64,000 bases of DNA from Cymodocea nodosa (taxonomy: Eukaryota > Streptophyta > Magnoliopsida > Alismatales > Cymodoceaceae), in the NCBI GenBank assembly GCA_036874045.1, contig CM072342.1, positions 2,316,501-2,380,500 on the forward strand. The letters run 5' to 3'. Made by a program: the position numbers and the translations under genes. Positions within the stretch are counted from its first letter, which is position 1; each line of letters begins with the position of its first letter. The notes below the pieces were generated by a model. The model saw only the letters and a program-made list of their open reading frames with translations. It did no database searches and was not told where the DNA came from. Below, one piece after another: positions 11,626 through 24,790 of the stretch.

Positions 11626-13660
11626 TAAATGTTTTTTTTTTCCCATTTTTAAAATGATTTTTCCCGTTTTATTTTTTTTACTAATAATATTTTTATTTTT
11701 CTTTATGATTTTCTTTCCCTGCAATTAAATTTGCATACATTTAAAATTGTATCTTTTTTAGGTGCAAAAGCGTCAGAAAACTTTTCTTTTCTTTTCTTTT
11801 TCCTGAATTATTTATTAAGTAGATATGCCATACGAGATTTTATGACATAAATCTTGGCATTACACAACCTTACACAAAAAAGGTAAATCTCCTGAATAAT
11901 CCATTTGAGTCATGTTAGTCAAGTTAATTGACAGACATCTAGTTTAGTCAAACCGATTACACCATTAATGAAGGGGAATTTGTCATTTTTTAGAAGAATC
12001 ATTATTCTTAAGAGAATGTTTAGCTTGGACATATCTAAGGCCCATCAAAGTATGGTCAACTTAATATAAGGGAACAATCATCCATATTATCAGGCCACAA
12101 TGTGGGTGTCAGTCAAATATATAAATACCTTATTGAAGCTTTATGTGTCGTCCACCTTGACTCTGCACGAGTATCTGAGATTATTGGTACCCAACTACTT
12201 CTCAATTATAGAGATATCGTTGTAAATGCAACTTTTAAAAGATACATTTCGCAGTTGACCCCATTCTCTCTCCTGTGTATGTTTTGCCAATTAACCAAGA
12301 CCTTCATGTAATTAACGGTCGTCCAGTCGAACACCTATCAATATTAAATATAAACGCATTTTATGCTGATTTTTCATCAATAAGTGAAATATACGTTCGT
12401 GAAGATTTCGGTCAATTGGGCATCAACCACTGAAAACTTCGACCCTTCGTTTCTGGAAATAGATCACGAGCATTAACCATGGGATTGCAATTTACAATCA
12501 AGGCATTGCAATAATCGAAGAGAGAGAGAGAGAGAGAGACACACACACACATACACACACCGTCGTTACATTAAACTCGCTGGCTCTTAGGTGAACGAGT
12601 AAAGCGAGGGACAATATTGACATTTCACGAATGGATTCTTAACATTGGTCAAAGATTTGATGAAGTCAACCAACCGATTTCAACCGCAGAGGATCTACAT
12701 ACGTAGATGAAAAGGAGCTCAACCATTTTCAAAGGCAAAAAAAAAAATACTTGTTGATTCAAGCCCAACACGTAATTGATCTGGATTCGAAGGATTAACC
12801 AGGAAAATCCAGTTCCACCGGTCAATTCGATACTGTTTTCTAAACCATGACTATTATTTATTCGGCACCGTATTCCGTAAGAACTTTAAAGATAAGTACG
12901 TAAGGTTAAGATATTCATCCAATAATAAAATATTCAAAAATAAAAAATCATATCCACATGATACGATGGATGGGTGTTGTGTTGCGTTGCCGGCAAGGCA
13001 TGCATGCATGCATCTTGTGGTCATCCCTTTCGCTGTCGATTCCTTCCGTCGTAATCGTCTGCGATCTTGGGAGAGAGATTGCAGGATCTTGACGCCGAGG
13101 TCAGGTGGTGGTGGTGGTGGTCGGAAAGGGGTGTTCGCCGAAGTGAGAGTAAACCCAACGCATCGTCTCGCTTGACGGAAGATTAAAGGACGCCAACTTT
13201 TCCAAGCGTTCGAACGAAGGATGGAGTTGCGGTGGTCCTGTCGTCGCAAGTGGATGGATGATGATGATGATGATAAGTGGACATGGACAACGCATGGGAG
13301 ATGAATGATGATGTCGCGGTGTGAATCGTGACATTCATTATATAATGTCCGTACAAGGATTATTCAAAAAAAATTCGATGAACGAGGACGGGAGGGGGTT
13401 ACATCAGAAACAAAAATGAATGATGGGACTACTCTCGGGCTGAACTGCGTGTATAATAAATGAATGGTAGGTTTTTTGCCGTTGAACTTCCATGGCTTTT
13501 AGGAAGGAAAAGAAAGCTTCCATCGTTACGGGAATGGAACTGACTGTGACATCAACGAAGCTTTGCGGTCGTAAAATAATCTGCAGCAAAGGTATTTCAT
13601 ATGAACTAAGTTGTGTGTCATTTTTATCGGGAGAAAAAAAAAACTGAAAAAAGTCAAAAA
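11626..13660. other. Intergenic region between protease gene and tRNA-Val
   Basis: AT-rich to about 12.9 kb, then a mixed-composition patch (12960–13330) with GGT and GAT trinucleotide runs. The open frames there (for example 13249–12854 minus) are driven by those runs and resemble no family. No gene is supported. Confidence 0.5.
12519..12560. repeat. Compound (AG)n(AC)n microsatellite
   Basis: Ten AG units followed directly by about ten AC units, the second run interrupted once by AT. Confidence 0.95.
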
Positions 13661-13734
13661 TGTCTGAGCCCGGGTTCGAACCGGGGACCTCTAGTGTGTG
13701 AGACTAGCGTGATGACCGACTACACCACCCAGAC
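13661..13734 (-). tRNA. tRNA-Val (anticodon CAC)
   Basis: Read on the minus strand, the 74 nt fold into a full cloverleaf. The acceptor arm GTCTGGG pairs with CTCAGAC, with discriminator A. The D arm contains GTCGGT. The anticodon stem CTAGT/ACTAG holds the loop CTCACAC with anticodon CAC. The T arm is CCCGG-TTCGAAC-CCGGG with the invariant TTC. There is no intron. A run of five T follows directly on the transcribed strand, then longer T runs, giving a normal RNA polymerase III terminator. It looks like an intact nuclear gene with internal A and B boxes. Confidence 0.96.
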
Positions 13735-16154
13735 GGTTGTTTGATTTGTTTGTTAATTTTTGTAAGATTAAGAAATATTTATCTTAGCATTAATTCGTGT
13801 GGACATATTTAGCTATTTTCTTAGAAGATTTGACAATATTTTGCCATATTCAAATATATACATATAGATAACATCTACTTTCATATTATGTCCAGTTATA
13901 TTTAAATCAATTGTTTTAGAGATCGATCGACCCCCTTCTAACTCCACTGTTGTAAAGGAAGATACTACTGCTACCACACAAGATAAGTTTTCCACCACAA
14001 GTTCCATCGTTGAATAGCAATCATGCACACAACACATTCCTCCTCTCGACTCACCCTCACCTATGTATATTTTCTTTTCTTCGATGTTGATAATATTTGT
14101 TGCAGGAAGACGGAGGCGTAGCCGGCGAGGAAGTGTATATATATATACACAAGGTAAGGTAGGTGGTGATGCTGAGGAGACGGTAAAGCAGTCGTTTGAG
14201 AGGAGCCATTAAACCGGTAAAGGGAGAGAGATCTCGGCTTGGCGCACCTGAACCTCGCGCTCTCCCCGGCCGTGTTGGGATTCTTCCGGGCCGGAGGGTG
14301 GTGTTCCGGGTTTGTTGGGCTTTATAGAAGAGAATCTCACATGCATATACCTTGCATGGTTGCACTGCCCTCAATCAATCATTCCGGTACAAGAAACAAC
14401 GAATCAAACCAGATACGCAAAAAACGTCATGGGATTCTGAAACGCGGAAGGTCTACGTCTTGCATGAGATGGATGATACCCATCTGTTTAATGGGCCGGT
14501 TTAGGCCCAATCCAATCTCCTAAAAACAAACAGGCACACCCAGGATTGGTCCTAATCAAACCCTTAATACCTGCAATTGAATGTAAAAATTATCATTATC
14601 AATAAAATGCCAAAAATAGTACCAACTAGCCCCTACTGTTATCAATAGGAAAAGCATGAGAAAGCTTCAGACGTAATGTCGTGGGACTAAAAGATTTCTT
14701 CCTTATTGCCTAACGTGGCGAGATTGATTCATTAAACATACGCCAATATATTTTTGAAAGTGCTGGGCATTAAACACTAACGAACGAAAAAGCTGGTATT
14801 AATTAACGAATAAAAAACACTAGTGAAATATTTCGTTTTAAAACCAATTACTATCGAGTAAAGAAACTTATCTAATTTCTATCTCTACTCTATATATCGA
14901 CGTGGGAATTTCTACAAAAATGCACACTTCATATTAAAAGTCATGAATAAAGAGTTGCATCAATGAAAAGCCGCACAATGATATCACGTGTTTTAGAATC
15001 GTCCTGGAATTATTTTATGGTCCATATTTAGGTCGTAGGAAGCTAAGCAATCTCATGATCGCCGTCGTGCACTTATGTTGGACCATGACTTTGCACAATT
15101 ACATGGTCAAAAAATAATCATTGACCATATATATGTATATGTATATTGACCAGTCAACAATAATTGTCAAAAAATTGACACGTCATCAGTTTTTGAGAGC
15201 AAGATGAGTTGGACAAGCAATTATTATGAGTGAGTTGTTTAGACGCTTCGTTTTTAGCTGGAGCGGCTCAAATAAATGTGACGTTAATTAAGTGTATCTG
15301 TAAAGTTGAGATCATTATTTATTATTTCACAAGAAAACAAATGGAAATGGTTGACTGAAGCAGCTAAATAAATACTCTCTAAATATCTTTCTTAATCGAT
15401 TCTCTCTTGATTCTACATCGCATTCTTATAAAGAGAAAAAATTGTATAAAATCGTTAAATTTTCGGTCGATTTTACTATTTTTAAAACTCGAACAATAGA
15501 TCACCGTTCAAAATCTGTGTAGTTCTCCTTCAAATTTTATTGCGTCAGAAATGTTTAAGAATAATTTTGCTAATCAAATCGTGACCACGTAAAATTAAAG
15601 AGACCTATAATTAATTTCAAACACAGCAACTCAATCAAATTTAATAAGAATAGAAATGAAAGGACTAATCATACAAATCAAAACCGTAAGTTAAAATTTT
15701 CCATTAAATAAAACGTAGGGCAGAAGAAGGAAAGAAAAGAAAATTAACGTGGTCACCCCATAACGACCAAGTCAAGGGAATCGGACGGCCAGGAAGGAGT
15801 CACTCGGGGTCGTCCGACATGTACGACCGTACATTTCGACACGTGTGCGCTGCATTAGACCGTACTCTCTCAGACAAACCGGACCGGACCGGACCGGACC
15901 GGATCAGGTCCCCACGAAAACGTCCACCTGCAGTGAATCATCGCGCCACCGCCCGCGTTCCGTCTGTCCTGAGTGTCCTCTCCCCTCCTCCCCTGAGAAT
16001 TTTATTTATTTATTTTTGATCTCTGCGGAGCCATCGGCATATCTGAGGAAGATACCATTTGAGTTCTGGTAGATTCGATCGGAAACCCAACTGGGTTGTC
16101 CGTGTGCGTGCCTTTTATGCTATATTGTTTGTGGGGTTTGGAGGTGGCGGGGGG
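13735..16154. other. Intergenic region and upstream region of the HHP-like gene
   Basis: AT-rich with a GC-richer patch at 14.1–14.5 kb whose open frames show no family. The last 350 bases before the HHP-like start turn GC-rich (from about 15.75 kb), as expected of promoter plus 5' UTR. They contain a short tandem pentamer at 15879–15903. Confidence 0.5.
15879..15903. repeat. Tandem CCGGA pentamer, five copies
   Basis: Five perfect head-to-tail copies of CCGGA, about 250 bases upstream of the HHP-like start codon, probably in promoter or 5' UTR. Confidence 0.9.
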
Positions 16155-19100
16155 ATGAAGAAGAGTGGTTGCGGGATGGAGACAGAAGGGAAGGGGAAGA
16201 GGCTCTGGAAGAAGGTGAAGCACCAGCTCGTGGAGTACCATTCTCTGCCCGATTACCTCAAGGACAACGAGTACATCCTCGGGCATTACCGGTGTGAGTG
16301 GCCTCTGAAGCAGACCTTCCTCAGCATCTTCACCATCCACAACGAGACGCTCAATGTCTGGACGTAAGACTCACCGGTCCTTGTATCCTGTCTCTGTTTT
16401 TTTCTTATCATCTCATTATTTGTTCTCTATTTTCTTGTCGACACCTGATTCAAGCCTGTTGCCATGGTTTTGGCATAATTTTCTTCAAAACTCTTGTCAT
16501 ACTTCTTAATGTGTGGTCCTGACATGCTCCAAACATTTCTTTACATGTAAAAGCAAGACCGAAAACCATTTAGCCTACGCAGTAGTCAATTGATTCGTAG
16601 AATGAAAAAGGCCCAACTGCTAGATTTTGGATGGAAATTTCTTCTACATACTTCTCCGGGTTATCATTATGTCAGCTTCTATTATTCGAACCGTTACAGC
16701 GTTTAGTTGGTATTTTTCTTTGGTTGCGATAACGGTTGGCAACCCAAAAATGGGAGTTTTTTTACTACGCTACCTAAGTTTGATAGCTAGATAAGTGAGC
16801 TGGGTGGATACATGAGCTCTCAATACTCTTTTGTTTGTTTGCAAATAATTTGGAGCTCACTTTCCTACTAAAGGTATTTCAAGAGTACTTGCGTTTAAAA
16901 ATAACAACCATCAAGCCTCTCTCCATGTTCTTATATGCTTTTGTCACCATCAATTCATTTTTCATATTTGTTCATATAATTAAAGTAGACTAGATGAAAT
17001 GATGAGATAGGAGTTTATGTGATAAAAGAATGCTTCTCAACTCAAAAGAAAGATTGAATAAGTCCATTCACCCAACTATGTTTTACAACACAAACTTTTG
17101 GTGATCCAAAGTGATGCCTTGGGTAAGCTCGACCCTTGAGTATTTCATTGAATTTCCATCCTTAACCTTGCACTTGCTTTTAACTTGGTCTACTTTGTTG
17201 GGTTTTTTATTTCTAGAAAGTAACGCTTTGAGCTACACCTTTTGGCCCTTTAGTTTACTTCTTCTACCTCAAGTCAATATCATCCATGATCTAGTGTCTG
17301 CCTATACCTATCCATTGTGTTGTCAAAGAACACGTATAAAAAGTAAATGTGCTTGGGATGACTTCTCATACTTCAAAAAAATAAATTCATTAGAAATAGA
17401 GTGAGAGCATAGTTAACAACACAAGTTTCCTTGTTGCCTCAGGCTATTAAGCTAGGCCAAGCATGGGGGCCTCCTTAGCCAGTCTCTTGGCAATTGAATT
17501 CAATCATGTGATCACTTTGGGTTGCCTTAAAGTGCCTTGGTCACTTCATTGTCATAATCACCTTTGTTGCTTTATTGAAATGCAATATGTTCATAGTGTC
17601 CCTTTTCAGTTTTGGTGCTTTATGTTCCTCTTTCTTCCTATTTTTCTTCTTCTCATCTACTTCTGTATCCTCTTCTTCATCCTTCCTTGCTTAGCTTTTC
17701 ACTCTCTTTACTTATTATCCCTTTTGTCTTCATCTTCTTTCAATTTATTACACAAATACGCAGCTTATGCTTTCTTATTCCCAAATGCACAGAATTCATC
17801 TATCTTTGTCAGTTAGAAAATTTTGACCATTCAATTTTGTATTGTATGGCAAAATGGAAGGCATCCATATGGAAAGTACATAGACATCAATGTTGCACTT
17901 TTCATGCAATATAGTTTATAGTATTCAATGATATTATCATCTACTTCAATGAATGAGTCATTATTATCATGTCATACATGTATTTCATTTTTTATATTCA
18001 TCACCTTACTTTAATTGAGTTATTACCTTGCTTCTCAGCTCTTGCCTTCGGCATTTCAAGGGATGTTGCCTTGAAATCATCTTTTTCCTTGACTACTTTG
18101 AGTAGTGAGTGTTATATTAATTGATGATAAAATGAGAAAAATTGATCTTCATGTTTAAAGAAGACTTATAGATGTAGTTTTACCAAAATAAGAGTTAGTA
18201 AGTTTAGGCCAATCTAAAAGGGACAGAGGAAGATTGAAACCTAAATGTTTATGAAAAAATATTTTAAAATATATAATCTTCCAAAAATTATGGTGATGGA
18301 TAAAAATAGCACAATGAAATAATTTTTGTTTCTACCCCACATAGTGAGGTTGATGCATTGATTGATCAGTTATTGCTTTGTTTCAAAAATCAGTTGGCTT
18401 TTATTCTTGCCACTGAATTCTTTCCTCGTATGCAAAATTTGCTAGCAGGTCAAACATTTTTCCTTTTTCTACAAAAACAATGAAAAGCACTTGCTCCTTT
18501 TTTACAAGTTCTTTCCCTGGACCTAGAATGAGAGAATATCGTTAATTTAGACACCATGGTGGTTGATGGGATTCATGAAGATAAGGCATGCCATCAAGGC
18601 CCTTATGAAACGCTGGATTTTTAACTGTAGAGTGGTCGAATTATATTTCAAGTATGAATTGTTCTCTTATTTGCTGCATGAATCATGGGAACTTGTAAAA
18701 CTAGAAGTGTTAAAATTCAGCAACTGGGAAACCAGCTTTGAGATTTAGAGGCCAGCCTGATTGGTCTTGAATTTTATGAACCGACAGTCGCTGGAAGGAG
18801 CTGAATGGCTTCATTTTTTGGATTAAATTGCATTGATTAGCCATTGAGCTGTTAATTAGAAACATTTATGGTTGTTGGAAATTATCATCACTGTTCAAAG
18901 GATTAGACTACTTTTTTTTGTTTTTAATTTTTCAGGCATTTGATTGGATTTTTCATCTTTCTTACTCTGACAATATACACGGCAATGAAGATTCCAAAGG
19001 TCATGGATTTCCATACACTGCAACATTTCCAGGATGCATTGAAAAAGGCTGATTTGCATAAAATACGTTCAGATGTTATGACTTGCCTTCCTTCACTGCC

Positions 19101-20453
19101 ACACATGTCCGATATGCATAAATTCCGAGAAGAATTAAAGACTTCATTTCCTTCATTGGATTCACTTTCATCACTATCTCGTTGGCATCTAGTTGAACCC
19201 CTCATTAATTGTTGGCCGCAAAGATTTTCTCGCTCCAATCATACGGACCTTTGTGTTCTGGTAATCTTCAGTTCTTTTGTTTCATTGCTTACATGAATTT
19301 AACTTCTTGAACATCTTTTGTTCATCCATCATTGGTAAAATTCAGAAAAGAATGGAATGTCTTTCCATTCAGAAAGCATTTTTGTGTGTACAACACATTA
19401 GGAGATCTTGGCGAATCTCACGTGCATTAAGGTGTCGATTCTCATTGTTGCACAACACATGCATAGACCTGCTTTCTTGTTGCTCTGTGGTGCACCACAA
19501 TTATCTTAACTTGTGCATATGTTGGTCGCTGGAGAACGATAAAGAAGTTCCTATTTATTTGTGGGACGACATTTATTAGCTTAAATAAGGCATCATTAAC
19601 TGCAATTGGCCAAAACTTTAGATGAAAAGTAGGCTAGGTTAGCTTTAAGACTCAATTGATATTCGTATGGATTCTCTCCCAGATAATTGCAGGCATCTAC
19701 TTACGTTGAAGACCATTGTGCCAATAAATCAAGTGTTTTTTTATCTCATGGTATATATATTAACTTCAATTTGCAAAAATTTTTTTTGATGAAATGCAGC
19801 AAAGCGTGAAGGAGGAAGTATCCAACATGATAGCACCATTGCTAGCAAAGCCAATCTCACGCTGGCCATTCTTTGCATTCCTAGGAGGTGCCATGTTCTG
19901 CCTTCTTGCCAGCAGCACATGTCACTTGCTCTCCTGCCATTCTAAACGCCTTGCATACATAATGCTCCGCCTTGACTATGCCGGTATTGCAGCTCTCATA
20001 GCAACCTCTTTCTACCCTCCCGTCTACTATTCTTTCATGTGTGATCCATTCTTTTGCAACCTTTACATGGGATGCATCACATTCATTGGCATCACAACTA
20101 TTACGGTCTCATTGTTACCCTTCTTTCAAAACCCGGAGTTTCGATCTGTTAGAGCCACCCTCTTCTCCAGCATGGGAATTTCAGGTGTTGTGCCTGTGCT
20201 GCACAAGTTAATCATGTTCCGGCATCGAACAGAGGCGCTTCACACAACAGGGTACGAGCTACTGATGGGCGCCTTTTATGGACTCGGAGCGCTGGTCTAT
20301 GCAATGAGGATTCCGGAGAGGTGGAAACCGGGAAGGTTTGACATTGCTGGGCATAGTCACCAGCTGTTCCATGTTCTTGTCGTTGCAGGTGCGTATACAC
20401 ACTACCGTGCAGGATTAATATATCTCAGGTGGAGAGATTTGGAGGGATGCTGA
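16155..20453 (+). CDS. HHP4: Heptahelical PAQR/ADIPOR-like receptor, HHP4/5-like
   Basis: Three exons, 16155–16363, 18936–19260 and 19800–20453, join in frame into 395 aa; introns of 2572 and 539 bp are GT–AG. The protein belongs to the progestin/adipoQ receptor (Hly-III) family. The first helix follows HNETLNVWTHLIG, then comes a hydrophilic, plant-specific insert (about residues 85–170, heptad-like leucines). The zinc-site residues of the family are all present: S216-x3-H220 (SSTCH), D237 (LDYAG), and H365/H369 in GHSHQLFH near the C-terminus. The hydrophobic profile of exon 3 fits six helices. Plant HHPs are membrane proteins linked to hormone, sugar and cold responses; the Zn-site fold is shared with ceramidase-like enzymes (family knowledge). 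The long insert places it with Arabidopsis HHP4/HHP5. The start ATG at 16155 is the first in frame after a GC-rich 5' UTR; alternative in-frame ATG at 16176. Confidence 0.95.
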
Positions 20454-21611
20454 TTAATCTACACTTGATTGCAACGGTAATTTGTTGCTGGTTGTGAAAC
20501 TACATTCATTTGCAGAATTGTGAACAGTGGCTGGTGTGTGCTTACTTAAATAAGTTGTATCCAAAGGAACTTCCCTCTCCTCCAAAATCTTTATACTTCC
20601 ACCTTCATGAATGCATTTAATGGTACTTTTCACTTTCATGGTTTTGTTCACATTTTCGGGGTTCTGCTTCTTGTGTTGACGTAGGAACACCACAAAATTG
20701 AATTGGTCTTCTGCTTTACTTCGAGAGGATGATGAGACATCAATGGTAAATAGCACAACTTATCATTTAATCTACTTTGGGAAAAATATTCGAATTCAGG
20801 TAAAAACATCAACTTTGCAAAAAATGAGAATGAGATCTAGACTAAAACCAAGGCGAAAAAAACGTTACTATTATGAAAAAAAAGAACATTGATGTGGCAG
20901 TTGTAATTTACAGAAAATAATAAAATTTGAAATATATGTGTTTGTGTATAAAATAAAAAATAAAATATGTGTATTTTTTAGTAAAATAGAAATTAATAAA
21001 TTAATAATTTTTTGTATTTATTTACATCATAGAGAATAACAAAATTTAATTGATAAAAAAAAAAAAATTATATGTAACAATAGTTACAATATAAAATATA
21101 TTTCACACTTCTTTATTGTTTCACATAAATTTTATAATATTATCAACAATTTGTTTTTTATATTCTTAACTTATCACTTGTATCCATTTGTAGTAGTTAA
21201 AAAAACTACAAAAAAAGGAAGATAAACAAAAACATTTTCATAAGATAATAACAATGACAATACACATGATAATATAAATAATGACTATTACATCATCATA
21301 TAAACAACATAATATATTACATCATCACATCAACATACATAACATTCAATAATATTGTCTACTATATCATCACATAAACAACATAATGTATTACATCATC
21401 AACATCAACAACATACATAACATTCAAAAATAATGTTTGTTGTTTCATCAGATAAACAACATAATGTCTTACATCAACGCATCAATGTACATAACATTTA
21501 GTAATAATTTTTGCTAGATCATCATATAAACAACAACTACATGTACTACACTTTAAATAATAACAATGTCTATTGCATAACAATAATAACAACAATCTTT
21601 ATTTTAGATTA
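20454..21611. other. 3' flank of HHP-like gene and AT-rich DNA
   Basis: The first ~300 bases are probably 3' UTR. From about 20.9 kb the sequence is very AT-rich and contains an imperfect repetitive tract (21250–21600) built of CATCA/AACAACATA units with several near copies of 'aacaacataatgt'. No gene is visible. Confidence 0.5.
21260..21600. repeat. Imperfect tandem repeat rich in ATCACATAAACAACATAA units
   Basis: Recurring motif of roughly 60 bases: a 'tacatcatcacat' part, an 'aacaacataatgt' part and a 'cataacattcaataat' part, seen at least four times with drift. It sits just downstream, in the minus-strand sense, of the Myb/SANT-like pseudogene and may be part of the same decayed element. 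Confidence 0.55.
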
Positions 21612-22451
21612 TGCTTCAGCCAAGTGAGTCTTATCTCATTTGGCAAACTTAAAAATATTCTTCATTTTTGATAATTTTCTAATAATGTCATTGCATTATA
21701 TATTTCATTTTCATCTAGCTCATTTAGTTCAAACAATGAATAAATAATGTTCAATTTATTGTGTTGTAATCTTAAGAATGCATTTCTTTCTTCCTTAACT
21801 TTGGTAATACATTTCATAATTTGCATTCTAATTCTATTACATTCCTTATATTCCTATAAAAAATCTTTCATGTCTATTTTTATATTTTTAACTAAAGTTA
21901 CCATGATAGTTCATAAGTATTGTGCTTGTTCCTCCTCTAACAACATTAGTTTCAAAAATCATCTTTAATTGCTCATATATTAAACAATACATCATTTTCA
22001 AGGTGCTACATTTAGGATGATTTTACAAATTGGGAAAAAATATAATGAGTAGAAAATCAACTACACGTAAAATAAGAAAAAGATATATACATCATAATAA
22101 TTAAAGTCACATTTACAAATTCTTCTAAGATTTCATTAGGAATAGTTGTATGATCATATATATAGTCTCATCTCTAGTTTAATTGATAATCTTACTATAA
22201 TTTTTATACTTTTGTCACCACATCTTTAAATGATTATCTAACATTTTTTTTTCTAACTCAACATTTGTTTTAGTATTATATTCATTTATCACTTGATTCC
22301 ATGTATTTACCCTAATCTTCCCATCAAGTGTCTTAGCATTTCCTTGATTAATAACATCGCAAAAGTGACCTAAGATCAACTCATCTTTTTCACTCCATGT
22401 AAAGTTCTTCCTTGTTGCAACCTTCTTTTCATTTACAGTGTTTTTTATCAT
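21612..22451 (-). pseudogene. Decayed Myb/SANT-like ORF (Harbinger ORF1 type)
   Basis: On the minus strand an open segment at 22451–22215 contains FTWSEKDELILGHFCDVINQ and ends KKMLDNHLKMW. This matches the Myb/SANT-like (Myb_DNA-bind_3) domain of plant proteins related to the PIF/Harbinger accessory ORF. About 450 bases further on, the same strand reads LNELDENEIYNAMTLLENYQ, one stop, then IFLSLPNEIRLTWL, which fits the C-terminal signature of that protein group. Stops and frameshifts separate the parts, so it is a relic. The assignment rests on order and pattern of recognisable blocks; no transposase was seen next to it. Confidence 0.65.
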
Positions 22452-24790
22452 TGTCTACAAAGTTTTCAAATAAACCCAAAAGAAGCAACAATAAAAACCC
22501 AATTAAAAGGAAATTTTCTATTACATTCGGTGGGTAAAGGGTGAGAAAATCAAGGAAAAGTTGGTTTTTATATTAGTGAAAAATGAAGGTAAATGACAGA
22601 AAATTTTTCTATACACAAATACTTTAAAATGATAAAAAGAAATTCTATTTTGTTATTTTACATCATTTTTTAGTTGGATTAATTTTTTTTTAAAATTTTT
22701 TTGGAACAACCTAGCTTGACTCATTACCCAAGCCTATACATTCGAGCCTAGGCTAACTTATGGGCTACCTACTTTTGTTTTTTTTAAAAAGAATATTTTT
22801 TGATTTATAAATTTTTTAAAATATATAATATGTAATTTTTTTTATTTTAATTTAAAATTTAAAAATAAATATAAACAGAAAATAATTTGACATGAATCGA
22901 CCCATAAGCTGATTTTATAATAAAATATTATAGTCTGATACAACTTGATTTCTTAAATCAGATCGGACCAAACTGACCACCCTCATGGTTAGCTATCTTG
23001 ACTGCCACCACCCTCATGGTTGCGGCCCAATTCTTGGATTATTACCACCCCACGACCGGTGAGCAACAAAATCTCGATGACGTTGCAGGCGGGGGTTGTC
23101 CATCGTTTTGCAGAACACCCCCCGGACAAGAAGGTTTTAGCCCTGGTGGGTATGTGGTCGTTGTCACGGAAGCATGACCCCTACCAAGAGAAGGAAGGCG
23201 ACTGCAGTAGTCACTGGACCACATATTATATAAATTTATATATATCTAGAATCACGGCATTTCCATTTTAAATAACACGACAGTTGGAAGAAGAGTTATA
23301 TATATATATATGTGTGTAACGAGCGATGATGTGTTTTGTTAAAAAAAAACACCAGTGATTGTAAATGCAGAGGTTTTTCCTTTTCTTTTAATTTTTGAAA
23401 CGTGGGGGGGGGGGGGGTGTACATGAAGAGTCAGAAAAGGAGAAATAAGAAACTTGTTTGTGTATATTTTGTAGACTCCTTTTTCTAGGTCGAAAACACC
23501 AGATTATGTGACGTAGAAAATCTTTCCTTGTACATGGAAATATTTATCTTCACTGACAAGTGATTGTGGAATCATTCAAAATTTGAAACATGAATCAAAC
23601 TAAAAATATGATAAAGCAAGCAATTATGGATAACTTACGTCACACTTTTTGTTAAAGGCACGGCGAACTTAGATGACCGCGCGGACTGAGAAGGCGTGAA
23701 TCGGTTATGCCTCGCTTTATCTTGATTGAGCAAATCAATCAAATCTTTTAAATATGCATTTCTTGTAAAAATATTAAATATAACTTTTTCATGAATATTA
23801 TCTGTGCACGAATAAAAATAAATAAAAGTAAAGAAAAAAAGAAGTGAGAGAAAGTAACAAAAAATATGATGTATTTGTTTGTATACAGAGGAAAGTGATG
23901 GTCATTATTTTTTAGAGAAAATTTTATAATAAAAAAATAGAATTGTTCTTTTTCTCAAATTTAAGGAAAAAAATAAAAGAAAATATAATTTGTTAAGTTC
24001 GTATGTTAAAAAAAGATAAAATAATAATAATAATTATAATTATTATTATTATAATAAATTTTTATAATATATTAAATTTATATTAACCTCATATAATGTA
24101 TTCTTATGAAAAATGTAAATATTTTTAATTTTTTTTTATAAATTTAAGATGTTTACAAATTTTTTATGTCATTCATTTATATTTTATTAATTTTTTACTT
24201 TTTAAATATTTTTATTACTTTCTTGTCAATTCACAAATATCATAATTTTCTAACAATTTTATTTTCCGTAACTTCTTAAACTTTTGTTACTGCACAAACG
24301 AACCTTAAGAGATATATGGTTATTGAAATATATAACTACATGCGTTAATGAAATATACACGTTAGTGTTATTTCATCTAATATTTTAATATTATCATAGG
24401 ATTATTTATGTATTTGCATGTTATTTAGGAAATTATAGAGAGCTAAAACTACTATACGTAATTGTTGTTTAGGAAACAAGCTGTCGATTTGCTTTCTTCA
24501 TCTTGGAAAAAACAGTCTTGAGTACTACAGCCGAGAAACTTGTCACAAGTATAATAAACTTACCAAGACAGGAAGAAGACCATATTAGATAAATCATTTT
24601 GGGGGAAACGAAGATATCTGCTTTGAGTATTTGATTCTTGCACTAGGTGTGTTGGCATTTTCAATACAATTACGAGGTAACAGTTGACAGAATATCTATC
24701 TCGATGATAAGCTGTTGCATGATTTTAGATTCGACCAAAAACCAAGTCAGCAATCTGGCAAACACTTCGAAGATCTTGTGGCCTCCACCA
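22452..24790. other. AT-rich intergenic DNA
   Basis: Mostly low-complexity AT-rich sequence. A more balanced island at 22980–23230 has open frames on both strands (83 and 60 aa) but no recognisable family. A homopolymer of 14 G lies at 23404–23417. The last ~190 bases are likely 3' UTR of the minus-strand glycosyltransferase. Confidence 0.5.

Noticed and set aside
17111-17914. Leucine/phenylalanine-rich frames in HHP-like intron 1
   Set aside because: T-rich intron sequence; the flanking exons splice directly in frame and no homologue is recognised.
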